Translations under genes and position numbers: made by a program
Part shown: one piece after another, positions 11,201-24,063 of the stretch
Position numbering within the stretch: position 1 is the first letter of the stretch
Layout: each line of letters starts with the position of its first letter
Assembly: GCA_039720395.1 (NCBI GenBank)
Contig: CM077823.1
Coordinates: forward strand, 38,546,536-38,610,535
Source of the DNA: Liquidambar formosana
Taxonomy: Eukaryota > Streptophyta > Magnoliopsida > Saxifragales > Altingiaceae
Direction: 5' to 3'
Length of the DNA: 64,000 nucleotides
The notes under the pieces: model-generated
The model's input: the letters and a program-made list of their open reading frames with translations, nothing else
Told to the model about the DNA's origin: nothing
Database searches by the model: none

Positions 11201-12536
11201 ATTGGATAAGTCAAAGAGGTTCCTCTAGTTTTTCATCCTGTAATGTATTTCTGGTTTGGGACCCACCAAAACAATACATGTGGGTTTTGGCTGACACTTA
11301 CACTGTGGGGCTAATGTCTACATGGTGAATCTAAGCAATGATATTTGAGAATGTTACTCACAACTACTGCCCTGTGTTTCTTTGAATCCAAGTTGGATTG
11401 CAGTTAAATCAAATGGCATCATTTAAGCTGGATATTCACATTTCTTCACAAGCACAGGATGGAAATCTGAAATTTAAAATGCCAAGATTGACCATAACTC
11501 TCATGTTTCTTTGTGAATCTCTGATTTAGCAAATATTTCCTGACTTTTACTTCGTATGGTTGCATCTATTTGTAGTGCTGTTACAGAAGATGCTAACCGT
11601 GCTATTGAGCTGAAAAATGGTTCATCTGTTGGAGGTCGGAAAATTGGAGTCAAACACGCCATGCATCGCACTCCCCTTGAGCAGCGCCGATTGAAGGCAA
11701 ATCAAGGTTAATATGGCTCCATTTAGTTTTGGATTTAAAGCTCACCATGACCTTGCTATTTTTTGGCTTAACATAAATACACACCTGTATCCACATTGTT
11801 GCTAAATGATGTTTTATCCCATATTGGTTCTTGTATTTAGCAGTTCATTCGGATGATATCATTAAGGCAAAGAATGACACAGACAGTCCTAGTTCTAGGG
11901 AAGTCAAGCACGGACAGGCTCCAAACATGCTAGAAACAGGTTGCAAATCATTATATTCTGCTCTAATCTAATTATGTTTATATAATTTTCATTCCAATCA
12001 AGTTATATTAGTAATATAATGTTATGTCTCATTGGTTTTTGTATTTAGTGGTTAACTCGAATGTTATCGTTAAGACAAACAATGACAAGGACAGTTCTAC
12101 TTCTAGGGTAGTCAAGTGTGGACAGGCTTCAAACATGCAAGATTCAGGTTGCAAACCATTATATTCTGATCGATTTATGTTTATATTACTTTCATTTCTT
12201 GTCTAACTTTTGGTTATTTTCAATTGATGTTCTAAAACATCTAGGTAAACCTGTTGAATCCAGAGAAGCAGTGAAACTTTGCAGTAATCCAGCTAAAAAT
12301 GAGGGTTCTTCAGAAAAGCAAAGGTACTGAATCTTTAATCTGTTTAGCTTTCAAGCGACTTAGGAGGTTACTTTACTTTTGGTTACAAGAGCCTTGAATG
12401 TGAAATTCCCAGTAGGAAATATTCTAAGAGACGGTGATTTCTACCACTACTTTTAAAATGATCATCCATTTTTATTTTATTAATTTCAAGTTTCTTTAAG
12501 GTGGATCCTGACTGAATAATCAGTCAATCCCAATAT

Positions 12537-12583
<47 letters not shown>

Positions 12584-15500
12584 TACAAAGATTTTCAAAT
12601 CATGGGAGTGGATTTGTATGTTTATGTGGCAAAATGTTTTATTAATAAGAGCAGCTGTCTTTCTTCCTAAGTGTAACAATGGTGTATATTATGTTAAACA
12701 AAGTAAATGGGTTTATGTAACATTGTGCCTTGTTTGATAACAAACCAGCTATCATTATATCTTTGGAATGTAATGGTGTTGGATATAATGTTGAGCAAAT
12801 TAAATGGATCAGACTATCAGAGATGGTGGTGCTCGGATAAAAGAATCTGCAGTAGAGAATAAGTGCATGAGATGCCATTCCATATGCGTTTGTGGAAGTT
12901 CTGGAGGAGTTATAGATTCTGGCAACAAGGGGCTCAGGTCTATTGGCAGCCTCTACTCAGGTGGGAAAGGGAGAAATGAAACTCATACCTTGACAGATCT
13001 TAATTTTGGATGGTGACATTTTTTTTGTGGTTAAAATTAAAGTTGACAGTGAGTGAGAGCACAACAATTAGGTGAGAGTTTCTGGCAGAGTGAGCTCACA
13101 GCAGCAGGGGGATTGAGGAGAAGAAGGGCATTTGTTTGGTGCAGGTGGCATTTCAAGGACACATATAGTGAATACTCCACCTGCACTCACTGTTTGCTCT
13201 AATGAGGAGGTCCACATGGATGTTGATGAGAAATTAGATTAATCTTTCAATGGCCTTCCTATTGATTGAAGAATTGATTTTTGAGGTCAACCGAGAACCA
13301 GGTGATAACAGCATCAGGGCAGGTTCTTTGAACTAAAAGTGTGTTTGAGGCAATCAGATCAAAATGGGATCTGGTGACAGAATGTGCAAAGACATATGTC
13401 AAATTGGAGATCTCCTTCTCTAAAAATGAGTTATTGAAGGATTCTAAAAATGTTTACGGGTAAAATTCATTTAGCAGGGTGACAGGGTCTTTAAGCATAG
13501 GAATTGAATTTTATGTTAATGGTTTCCAATATTTTATTTCAAATATATCTCAAACGTATTGATATCAATTCTCAGGATAGGGGCATCTCAAAGTAACAGG
13601 CATGAGCCTTAAGATCAGACTGTAGATCTCCAAACTTATATTCCTAGGGTTCTGTTTATGTATAAAGTTCCATAGTTAAGGGATTATGGCTTTATATGCT
13701 CATGCTTTCATATTCTCATAATCTCAACTAGTCAAAGAAGCAAAAATCCTGGGGTTTGGTATTGGTTTAGTTATACCTCAATTGAATAATTTGTTCTCAC
13801 TTTTCCCAAGTTCTTTTGAAGTCATTCTTGAGGCATAGTTCATCGAAGTTGTATTGAGTTTGAAAATAGTTCTATTGCTTCCTTTAAAAGTTGGAAAGAT
13901 GCATTCTTAAGCCATCAGGTCCTGCTAGTGAAAGAAAGTGGGGATGGATAGTTTCTTATGCTGCTTCAGGATGTTCAGATGCAAATGATTTCTTGAGGAT
14001 ATTGGGCTCAAATTTTCATATATCATTGGCTCAGCTATTAGTGCCTAGTCTTTTAGAGTGCAGTTTTGTGAATGGTGATAACTACTGGTCAATGTCGTTA
14101 TCTTTAAAAAAATAAAAATAAATAAAAGTAAGAGAGAAGATGAGTATCCACAGAAAGTTGGTTTGTGTTAGTGATAATTCTGGATTGTTTGTTGAGTAGG
14201 AATTTGTTGTATTGTTTGGTGAGTGGGAATTTGTTGAATGACTTCTGGAGACTGGTGAGAAATTACAGGTTGGACAAATCCTTGGTTTGGCTTATGGAAT
14301 AAATAATGGATGTTAGCAGTTTGAAGGTTTTAAGTAGTAAACTCTGGTTACCTTATGGAGAAAAAGAGTATTAAACTCTGGTTGGTTGAACATTGGGTTG
14401 ACTTGATTTTGTTTATGGGCTCCTAATCCAGTTAATTATATTAGATTTTTGCTTTTGTTTGGGCCAAATTAATAGAAGATCTAGCTTTAGAGCAGAATGG
14501 TGAAAAAGGATCTTGATTATATGGGATAAGGCTATGTTAAATTTGAGTTCTCTGTGAGTTCTGTCAATTTACTGTGAGTTTTGTCAATTTGACTAAGTTA
14601 TTTGGGTCTTGACTTCAATGTTTGAAGTTTGAGTTGTTGAATTCACCTGAGTTAACCATTTTTTACCATTTTATATGTCTCTTCTCAATTATGCTAAAAG
14701 CACTTTTTTATGTTACAATTGTGGTTTTCCTTAAAAAAAAGTGTACAATGATATATATTTTTTCCTCTTGATGTTATAAAGGGTTGCTAGGACTGTCATA
14801 TTTGGTGGACTTCTCAGTGCTGATATGGCAGAGGATGTTCACCGTCACGCCAGAGAGATTGGCACTGTATGTTCTGTGACTTATCCTCTTCCAAAAGAAG
14901 AGCTTCAACACCATGGTGAGAACATTTTCATTTCCTTTTTTTTTCCTAGGAGGGTGGGTGTGGGTAATGGAACTTTGTGTGTGTGTGTGTGCGTGTGCAC
15001 GCGCGCGTGTTTAATGTGTGCTTTATGGGGGGGGGGGGCATATCTTTTGACTTGTCCATTCATATGGCTTTTCTCTAATGTTATATAGATTCATCGTGCT
15101 TCGTTATTTGCTGATATGATTCCTTACACACACACACTTAAGTGATCACCTCTTGTGAGCCCGCAGCTTTTTTCTAACTAACATTAGCAATTTTGACATG
15201 CACATTTAAATTCATGGGTCTTTTGTCTAAAATGCCAACAAGATGGGTTTTAGGTTTAATGTCCCCAAATAAACTGGAAGCCATTTTATGTATTCATTTA
15301 TGGATAAAATTTGTTCTGTTTGGATTGTAACGAGGCCACAAACCTGTGACGTTTTTACCAGGTCTCTCTCAAGATGGATGCAGAATGGATGCATCCTCTG
15401 TACTTTATATGAGTGTTAAATTAGCTCGTGCTTCTGTTGCAATGTTACACCAGAAAGAGATAAAGGGCGGAATTGTTTGGGCACGCCAGCTGGGAGGGGA

Positions 15501-18500
15501 GGTAAAGTATATAAAATAGCTTAATACTGTTGGGAAGTTGCTTTGTATGTTCTGAATGGTACAAATATTCTTTAAATGGTTGATTTGACGGAATTCCATT
15601 AGTTTATATTCTTCTATGTTCTATATGACTTTCACTGTTGTATTACAAAACATTTATATTGGACTTGAAGTTATTATATTTTACACTCTCTGTGCTTGAA
15701 AACTGGAGCATGTAGCAATGCATCTTCAGTGTTAATCTAAGGTAATTTTGACTTGTGAACCAATAATGCGATCTGCTATATTTTAAAATTTCTATGATGT
15801 TGTTCATTGTTTTATTTTAAGGATGCCCTAGTTTGATCATGAACTAATCTGGATTTTCTTTTACGTTGAAAGTCTGGAATGAACTTTGAGTCGATTTATT
15901 AGAAAACATTAGATAATATTATGCTTAATTTCTCAATATTTGGGAAAAGGGGGATCAATAGTGGATATGTTCTGTTGGAATTCGTACTCCAATTGATTGT
16001 TTGTCTTGCTTGTTATTTCTAAATTGTCATCATGTCAACCCCAATGGGTAGCTCACATGACAAGGGACCACACCTCAGGAAGATGAGCTGCTGAGTTCAA
16101 CTCTTGTTAACTCCTTGGGGCCACCTGCACAAGGTGCAATCGTTCTCATGGGCCTTGGGTTAACCGGTCCATGTGAGTTGCGGGGTCTTGCATGGGCCCA
16201 TGGTTCCTTGTATAAAAGAAAAATTGTTATCATATGGATTATTTATGAATTCTTTTACTTGATTTTCATCTTTTGGTTAAAATTCATGCCCTCCCCCCCC
16301 TCTTCTCTTCCTGGGCACGGGGTACCTCCCACAAAAGGAAAAAGAAATGGAAAAAGGCTTTTCTGGACCTGAAAAAAGGGGAAGAAATCAATACTGAAGT
16401 TCTTCTATTTTCTTTCTTGTCCTGTTTTTACTTACTTAGAAATGCCACATATATATGACATCTTGTGAAGAGAAAAATATGCCATGTGATATGTGGAATT
16501 AACTCTAGTGGGTTTTATTCTCCTATGAGACACAAGATCTGGTGATCATGTTTACCATCGTTGGTTATTCATTCTTATAGGTTCTTTTATATATTTATTT
16601 TTAAGGAAATCTAAATATTTGTCTTTCATATTTGTGGACCAGGGCTCGAAGGCTCAAAAATGGAAACTTATAGTCAGAAATCTTCCTTTCAAGGTTTTTT
16701 ATATGATCGATACCATAACTTCAGCTATTTTCCTGTTGGGAGGAGCATTCTAAACTTGTTTACTAAACATCAATGCAGGCTAAAGTGAATGAGATAAAAG
16801 ATATGTTTTCATCCGCTGGGTTTGTATGGGATGTATATATTCCACATAATTCTGAGACGGGGTATATTCTTATTATCTAGAATTTGGCTTCTTTTTTTAT
16901 TTATTTATTTATTTTCCTTTCAATTAAATGCCCTATTTTTCTTTCTTCATACTAGTTTTGCTTTTTGCAGGTTATCCAAGGGTTTTGCGTTTGTTAAATT
17001 CACATGCAAACAGGATGCAGAAAATGTATGGTTTGTTAATTATGCCTTAGACAAGAGCAGTGGAGCTTTACATTTTAGTAGTCACATGTTATTACCCTTT
17101 TTTTTTTTCCCCCCATTTTCAGGCCATACAGAAGTTCAATGGGCAAAAATTCAGTAAAAGACCCATTGCTGTTGACTGGGCTGTTCCAAAGAAAATTTAT
17201 ACTAGTGGTGCTAATTCTGTCGTTGCTTCAGAAGATGGTAATTGTGGCCCTCTACTGGATTTTATTTTCTTAAGGCCCCATTATATATCTGTTACTTTCG
17301 GTTCCTTGTTTGTATTGGTTAATTTTGAATGCTGTGGGTTTTTAAATTATTTGGAGAATGGTTGAAAATCCAATTTTTGTGTTCTTTACTAGTTTGATAA
17401 ATGAAAAAGATGAAGATATTGGGGGAGAGAACTCACTTCTACTCATATGTGATTACTAGATATGGGCACATGTGCGTTGCTCTTGAATAATATTTAAATA
17501 ATAAAAGATATATGAAAATCCATAAATTTTCAGATATGTATATACATATATACATATAGAACATGGAAATATAATTATTTGTTACTTTTTGTTGAAAACA
17601 TAAATCCTGTTTGAGATACATGTACATATATTATGTTCTTAATATATGTAAGACTAGAACCTTGTGATGGAGGGGAGAAGGCATGACCCCTCCACCCCAA
17701 AACTAAACTCTTCTCAACTTTAACCAAGGTGAAAAATGTTTTTAATAATACTAGGATTTCTATTAAATCATATCAAATTAATGCTTAGTTTACTCAATTC
17801 TTTTCCTCAAGAAAAGAAAACAAAAAAAGGTAAAAGCATGCTCTCTCTTTCTCTACATTAGTGTTGTTTCTCAAAAGAACACTTTTTTGCACCTTTTTCT
17901 AGAATTTCATCCCACAAAATAATGCTTAGTATATATATTTTCCACAGACGCTTCCTACACGCTCCAAACCTTTGACTCTTCTATGTTCCCCGCCCCCGCC
18001 TCCGTCCCCGCTCCCGCCCCAACCCCCGCCCCCACCCCCACCCCCACCCCCACCCCCGCTTCATGCTTCTATGCTCTATCTTTATGGTAGGTATTCATAG
18101 ACTGAATCTTTACACAATATTCCTTTTGTTGTTAACCTTAACAGCAGAATGTTAGTACTGCCACAGTAGTAATGCATTTGATAATTTCCTTTGCTGATCG
18201 GAAAGTTCTCTCTGCTTATCAGCAATATGTAGCCATTTATAATGGAACATTTTTATCGTACTGCTCTGTTCAGGAACTAGTTTGCCTTTGCTCTGTAAAC
18301 TAAATGGCTTGCTGGAAGGGAGTCTGCTGGTTGGTTCATGTTCATTAGTTAAGATATCAAAGTTGTTGCTACATGAATGTTTCTGGGCAGTTATAATTTA
18401 AATCATTTTGAGAATGGATATATTTGCTCTTCGCCTGTATCGTTTCGTGTACTCATCCATGATCATTCTAACCCCACACTTACTTTCTGCCACAGCCTTC

Positions 18501-21500
18501 ATTGTGTCCTTTGTTACATCTCAAAGGTGACAACCTTGTCTACTTGCAGTGATATTTTTACTATAAAGTCAGCTCACTGAGGGAAAACCTGGCTACAATT
18601 TCCATTAATCGATTGGTTTATTGACAAACAAATGAATTGGTTTATTCACATATGTTCTGGTCAATATGGGTCCAATTGCTTCCTCTTGCTGTTTAAATCA
18701 CTGAAGTTAAAAAAAAAATGGCCTACAGTTAGAAATCTCCACAGCTGGAGTGCTTTGTAATGTTTTAGCCCATCTAAAATACCCTTTTTACAGTATTCAT
18801 ACTGATGTGTCTGGACAATGCTGTCCATGGTCCAATATCTGCAAATGGATAAACTGATGTTCTTTCACTGCTAATTAGAGAATATCAGCAATGGTGTTAG
18901 TTTCCCTGTGTGTTTTGCCCTAGTTATCCTTCAAAGACATGCATGATAAAGTATGTGTGAGATTTGAAGAAGATGACACTGTTTGGTTGCTTGAGGTGCA
19001 TCATTTCTCAAGGTTTACAATAGTTTGAACTTCATGCGGCAGGCAGTCATTGTTGGATGTAAGGAATAGTTGTCTAGTGTTCTTTTGTCCCTTTTTGTTG
19101 ATACAGAGACTTATGAATAAAGAAAAGTTTTAAGTTCTTAGATTCAGCTAAACATATTAGACTTCAAAACCATAGCCCTTGGTAAGATAATTTTTCATTT
19201 CCTTTTCTTCTTCTTCTGGAAAGTTTAGGATTGATTAATAAGGCTGTGCAAGGCCTTAATGCCTGGGTTTAGTGAGAATTAATTGGGAACCATAGGGCTA
19301 TCCTCGATAAAGAGTTTTTTGGCTCTTCTTTATGTCAGACATCTTTGAGGTTGTTTTGTTTTTATTTGTTAGACTGTCTAATAGGTTTACCCTTCGTTTG
19401 ATGAAGAAACTTATTCTCTTTGTACAAAGCAGATGTTAACCTTTCCTTTTCCAAAAAGAAAAATTTTTTCCACTTTTTTCAGACAAATCACTTACAGTGC
19501 ATCTGCTAGTTTGTTTTTTGTTTTTTTCCTCCCTATTCTAATAAATATTTATAGTGTAAAACTAGCAAAGTCTAGATAATTTGATGTGCCAATTTTTCTT
19601 ATTGTTTGAACCATGCAGTTTATATTCTGTGGCTTCATTTTCAGTACATGTTACTACTTTTCTTGAGACATTTTTTGGGCCTGTGTTTGGTGTTGATACC
19701 TTGCAGCATATCATTTATGGAGGCTGATTTCTTTTGCTTTTGAAACAGAGAATGATATCTATGTTTATTACTGAAGGGTAGCTTGTTATTTTTACAGGAC
19801 AGCAGAATGGAAGTGATGGGGAAGGTGATAGTAGTAGTGATGATTTGGAGGATGAGGATGCAGATATTGATAATAAAAGGGAACACCCTCATGGGGTTAA
19901 TAATGCTTCAGATGACTCCAGTTTGATAGAGGAGGAAGTCACTCCTACCGAAGTTGATTTTGATGAGGAAGCAGACATTGCAAGAAAAGTTCTTAAGAAC
20001 TTGATCACATCCTCTGCTAAAGGAACTTCATCTCCAAATGATGATTCCACACTGCCTAAGAGAAACACAGAACAAAATTTTGATGAGACTGTTGATGTAC
20101 CCAACAAGTTGTCTGATGAGTCTCCAAATAAGCCTGGAAACTCCAGCAAAAGTAAACCAACAACTCTAAAAGTGACAGAGGGAGAAGATGATTTGCACAG
20201 AACAATTTTCATAAGCAACCTTCCTTTTGAAATCCTTAATGAAGAAGTGAAGCAACGATTTTCTGCATTTGGGGAAGTGCTATCGTTTATCCCAGTTCTT
20301 CATCAAGTCACCAAGTATGATTTACATGCTTTTATGCTTCCTAGTTCTTATCCTTCATGGTAATTCTTTATGAACTCTTTGTGCTTGTGGGCAGGCGACC
20401 AAGAGGAACTGGATTTTTAAAGTTCAAATCGGTAGATGCAGCTGATGCTGCAGTTTCAGCAGCGAATGTTACATCTGGTTTGGGGATTTTCCTGAAAGGT
20501 AGGCAATTGACAGTTTTAAAGGCTTTGGATAAGAAATCAGCTCATGATAAGGATTTACAGAAGACCAAAATTGAAGATCATGACCACCGCAACCTTTACC
20601 TTGCAAAGGTTGGTTTCCTCAACCCCCTTTTTCTCTTTTTCTGAAGACCCAAATTGTGTTGTTGTGTTTTCTGTATTTATTGGTATGGAGTATCTATGAC
20701 TCTAAGATGATTAACCATTTCTTTATAAATTCTTAATAGGAAGGTCTTATCCTTGAAGGGACTCCAGCTGCTGAAGGTGTTTCTGCTAATGATATGGCAA
20801 AGCGTCAAATGTAAGTATTTTTTGGAATATAATTAAGAAATGTAGGATGAGAAGCAATTCTTCCCTTTGAGAGTGACCACACAATGGGTTCTTCCCTTAT
20901 GATCCCTTTGTTAGTGGTCCCGATTTCATGATCCTAATCATCAAGACTATTTTTTCTCTTTCCCCCCCCCCACCCCCACTCTTTTTTTTTTTTTTTTGGG
21001 TGGGGGGGGGGGGGTGGGGTGGGTCGGTTAAATTAAATGGCTAGAGCCAAAGGAATAGTTCATGGGTCAGTAAGACCGGCCAGGGAAATATTGAAGGGGT
21101 ATCATAACTAGGAAGAAGCACTTGGACCCTCTGCTTTCTTTACTTGAGTATGTTTGCATTGTTTGCTTCTTTGGACGTTTTAATTTAGGAGGCATTTTAA
21201 ATGTTAGCATTATCATTTAAAAGGAAAAAGAGAGAGAGAGAGAGAGTGTCAGGGCATGCCATATACTTAATCAGGAATTTGAAACTATGGTTACTGTTGT
21301 CAATGTCTTAGCATTGCGTGTGTAAAATTTTCTATTGATCAATCAATCCAATCTCTGTTATTAAATCTTTATACTGTTTTGTATTAGTGGTTGATGAATT
21401 GATTCCTTATTTTCTAGATTAGATTTCTCAGTGTGTTAGTGTGTATTATTTATTAATGACATTGTGTTGGTTGATGAGACTTGCTAGCTGGTAAATACAA

Positions 21501-24063
21501 AATTTCAATTACCAAGGGATGTCCAGTGGGAAATTCAGGTTCATATTAAGGTGGAAAAAGCTGTAAATAATGAACCTAAAGAAAGTCTCAGTAGATAATA
21601 GATTAGTTTTTTTAATAAACACATAAAAGACAAAGGAGTGATGTACACAAAGCACATTTTAAATGTCACTCCCCCTTCCAAAAAATCGCCCCCATTTTAT
21701 ATTTAACACTTCCTTACATGACCCCTCAGTTCGCAATAAAACAGGATTCTTGTCATGCTTGCTGTGTGTAATTTGATTACTTGAAAATTGAAATGCTTCA
21801 CATGTTAGAAATTCTCCTTGTTGAACCTGGTGCTCCCCTTTACAAAGAAAGCATCCTTCAATAGATGAACTTTATGGACCAGCGTAACACAGAAAAGGGC
21901 TTAAACAGGCTTTACGTGTGATCACAGGCTAGGTCCTCCTTTAGGTGGGCTCTGCTCCCTACCATTGGATTGTGAACCTATTTTAAGTACGATATTTCTT
22001 TGCAAAATTGTGTTCATGAGCATCAATATTGACAGTCGTCAATACCAATATCATTAATAAGAATTCCTCATGCCTAATAGTAAGTTTACCTCAGTGTTAA
22101 TACCCAAGTGAAATGGGCCATGGTGAGTTCTCTGCAACAGCTGCACATCATTCTTCTCATTGATTCTGTGGGTTGGTTTTTGTAATAATAATAATTTTTA
22201 TAAAAAAAACACCTACAAGATGAGGTTATTCATTTTCTTGCAGAAAATACTTAACGAAATCAAATCGAATGGTTTTTCTTTAGTAGTTTTGACCATGTCC
22301 AGAGAAATTCAATGATGACTTGGGCAAGATGTGAGGTGATGCAAGTTGAAGGCATTAGAAGGGAAAGTGGAAGAACAAAGATGGGATAGGATTGGAAATT
22401 AAGACTTCTAGCAGCACCCCGAGAGAATCTTTTTAAAAACCCCTGGGGAACTATTCAGATAGTGATTTGACATTCCTAGCAATAGTTGTTATTTTATGAT
22501 GGCTGTAGCCAAGACATTGATGACACTTCTCAATATCCAATTACTCAATTAGTGTTTATTTTGTAACATTTGAGCGTTCCTTCTCCATGGTTTGTCAGTT
22601 TCTCATGCATCTTTAGTTATTCTGTGCAGGTTGGAAGCGCAAAAGACGACTAAACTTCAGTCTCCAAATTTTCATGTTTCAAGGACTAGGCTTATTATAT
22701 ACAATGTACCTAAGTCCATGACTGAAAAAGAACTTGAAAAGATTTGCATAGATGCAGTTACCTCGAGAGCTACCAAGCAAAAACCTGCAATTCGACAGGT
22801 TAGATACACTTTCTCAATATTTGTGTTTTTTTTTTAGGGGGTGGGGGGGGGGGGGTCCAGTTTGAGTCTACAATATAATTTTATATATTTTAAATATTTA
22901 CCCTTGTCTTTGATACTGCTGATGCAGATAAAGTTCTTGAAGAATATGAAGAAAGGAAAGGTTGTCTCAAAGAACCATTCACGTGGAGTTGCTTTTGTTG
23001 AATTTACAGAGCATCAACATGCCCTCGTTGCCTTGAGAGTTCTTAACAATAATCCTGGTAATGTTTTCATTAATAAGTTAAACTCCATGTTCTACTATGA
23101 TACTATTATTGGTTGCTATTCTGGTATACTGCAGCATTATTGTCCTACTTTTATTTAGTTTGGCTAACTGTTGTTTGAAGGGTGATTCAACAATGAAAAA
23201 TGTTTATGTATGTATTTTTCATTGTTCACTTATTTTTTTCCCTTTTTTATTTATTTATCTTTTGTTTACAATCCTTTCCCCTATTCGAGTCACAGATCTT
23301 TCATTCAATTCTTTATTAAATGTGTAATCTTCTGCTATTTGTAGAAACGTTTGGTCCCGAACATCGCCCAATTGTGGAGTTTGCTCTTGATGATGCCCGA
23401 AAATTGAAGCTACGGAAAGACAAACATCAATCTCAGCATCAGGGTACCCGTGATGATCTGGATGTGCAGCAAAATAATGTCTCAGATACACGAGATGCTC
23501 ACCCTAATAAAAAGGAGAAGTCAAGAAAACGAAAATCCAGAAGCGATAACAACTCATTGAAGGCTTCAAAACCCTGTAAAGAAGATGAAGTAGAAAATAG
23601 GTTACCTGAGGGAGTTGCCTCCCAAGAACACCAAGTGACAAAGAAGCAAAAGAATAAACAGGGTAGAGGAAGGGAAAATGAATTAACATTGAAAGAAAAA
23701 CCAGAAGGTTCAAAATGGAAGCAAAAGAATCACCAAGAAGACAAGAAGCTTGGTGGTGGAAAATCACTTGGAGTTGTAAGGTCTTCATTTGATGCCCATA
23801 AGTCAAAATCATTGGAGGAAGCAGGTGGGCTGCAACCGAAAAAGAGGAAGCTTCAAGATCATACTGAGCAACAGAAGGATGGGCAAGGTTTGAAACAAAG
23901 AAAACGGACTAAAAGGAATAAAGACCCACTAGGGCGAGATGGAGTGGATAAACTTGACATACTGATCGAACAATATAGATCCAAGTTTTCAAAGCAGGGT
24001 TCTGACCCAACTGATGGTGAAAAGCAAGGTTCTAGACAGCTTCGAAGATGGTTCCAATCATAA
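5276..24063 (+). CDS. RBM28: RBM28/Nop4-type nucleolar RNA-binding protein, five RRMs, 19 exons
   Basis: Exons: 5276-5386, 5658-5718, 8586-8622, 11576-11706, 11841-11939, 12049-12147, 12245-12323, 14782-14915, 15362-15501, 16643-16693, 16779-16861, 16971-17025, 17123-17237, 19798-20314, 20395-20608, 20740-20810, 22630-22798, 22928-23057, 23345-24063. All use GT-AG, all phases agree, and they total 1004 codons plus TAA. RRM1 (about 23-95) has RNP2 VFVSNM and RNP1 RGFGFVQF; RRM2 lies at about 206-290, RRM3 at 303-390 ([16 protein letters not shown]), RRM4 at 533-630 ([15 protein letters not shown]) and RRM5 at 685-785 (LIIYNV, GVAFVEF). An acidic stretch (about 400-530) precedes RRM4. The tail from about 785 is Lys/Arg-rich, as in nucleolar proteins. 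Yeast Nop4 and human RBM28 act in 60S/pre-rRNA processing; that role is inferred here. Length and domain order fit the plant orthologue. Exons 5 and 6 are duplicates. Confidence 0.93.
6378..7527. mobile_element. Non-autonomous hAT-like element in RBM28-like intron 2
   Basis: The flanking 8-bp target duplication GTTTGATG (6370-6377 and 7528-7535) is perfect, which is the hAT signature. The ends are inverted CATGGTTCAAA followed by similar TCTCGG-rich sequence. Both subterminal zones are packed with TCTCG/CGAGA motifs, resembling the clustered transposase-binding sites known for hAT elements. The centre (6480-6990) is AT-rich, while about 7000-7300 is GC-rich with short open frames that show no hAT transposase features. 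The insertion does not disturb splice sites. Confidence 0.75.
8866..9323 (+). mobile_element. 5'-truncated L1-type LINE tail with 13-bp target duplication, intron 3
   Basis: Identical TTATTGATAAAGG copies at 8866-8878 and 9311-9323 flank a 432-bp insertion (8879-9310). Its start reads in frame into the very C-terminus of plant L1 ORF2, the zinc-finger RVT region. It includes [14 protein letters not shown] and ends ...SSDWRAVCC with stop at 9168-9170. A ~115-bp 3'UTR and a run of about 25 A follow. Severe 5' truncation plus poly(A) is typical of target-primed reverse transcription. The perfect duplication and clean A tail suggest a fairly recent insertion in the sense direction. Confidence 0.9.
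9387..10233. mobile_element. AT-rich TATCGATA-repeat element, possibly decayed hAT, intron 3
   Basis: About 850 bp filled with variants of GATATATCGATATATC on both strands. The proposed ends, ATGTTCAA... on the left and ...TTTGAATCATG on the right, are loosely inverted, followed on each side by AAATATCG. GAAGAT occurs on both outer sides (9381-9386, 10234-10239) as a possible partial target duplication. No coding frame is present. The boundary assignment is tentative. Confidence 0.4.
11808..12195 (+). repeat. Tandem exon duplication: RBM28-like exons 5 and 6 with flanking intron
   Basis: Exons 11841-11939 and 12049-12147 are both exactly 99 nt, both phase 1-1, and 208 bp apart. Their 34-residue products share about 18 identical positions (for example both keep ND-D-S--SR-VK-GQA-NM). 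The duplicated unit includes intron sequence on both sides: TTGTATTTAG before each acceptor and GTTGCAAA-CATTATATTCTG after each donor. Since 99 is a multiple of three, the duplication keeps the frame. It lengthens the linker between RRM1 and RRM2. Confidence 0.9.
12324..14781 (+). other. RBM28-like intron 7 (2.46 kb)
   Basis: This intron has a (TA)n microsatellite at about 12545-12580 and otherwise AT-rich unique sequence. Short open stretches at 12804-13016 and 13891-14115 look like no known domain, and the exon phases need no extra exon here. Repeated TGGGAATTTGTTG phrases near 14190-14240 are a minor local duplication. I see no transposon ends. Confidence 0.5.
12545..12580. repeat. (TA)n microsatellite in intron 7
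   Basis: Uninterrupted TA dinucleotides, likely polymorphic in length. Confidence 0.9.
16034..16220 (+). mobile_element. tRNA-derived SINE with 13-bp target duplication, RBM28-like intron 9
   Basis: Flanking AAATTGTCATCAT (16021-16033) and AAATTGTTATCAT (16221-16233) agree at 12 of 13 bases, fitting a LINE-type target duplication. The 187-bp body begins with a tRNA-like head: a box-A-like GGGTAGCTCACATGAC, then about 40 bp later a box-B-like GAGTTCAACTC. A tRNA-unrelated 3' part ends in CTTGTATAAAAGAA. The element lies in the sense direction. No family name is assigned because I cannot compare to a library. Confidence 0.75.
17990..18060. repeat. C-rich minisatellite in intron 13
   Basis: About 70 bp of CCCCCGCC/CCCCCAC-type repeats in an otherwise AT-rich intron. 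The opposite strand is a G-run array able in principle to form G-quadruplexes. Confidence 0.8.

Noticed and set aside
12804..14115. ORFs at 12804-13016 and 13891-14115 as extra exons of the RBM28-like gene
   Set aside because: Exons 7 and 8 join in phase directly into RRM2, and these ORFs lack good splice borders and family similarity.
19889..20218. 109-codon minus-strand ORF
   Set aside because: It is antisense to exon 14, which is clearly coding on the plus strand with RRM4.
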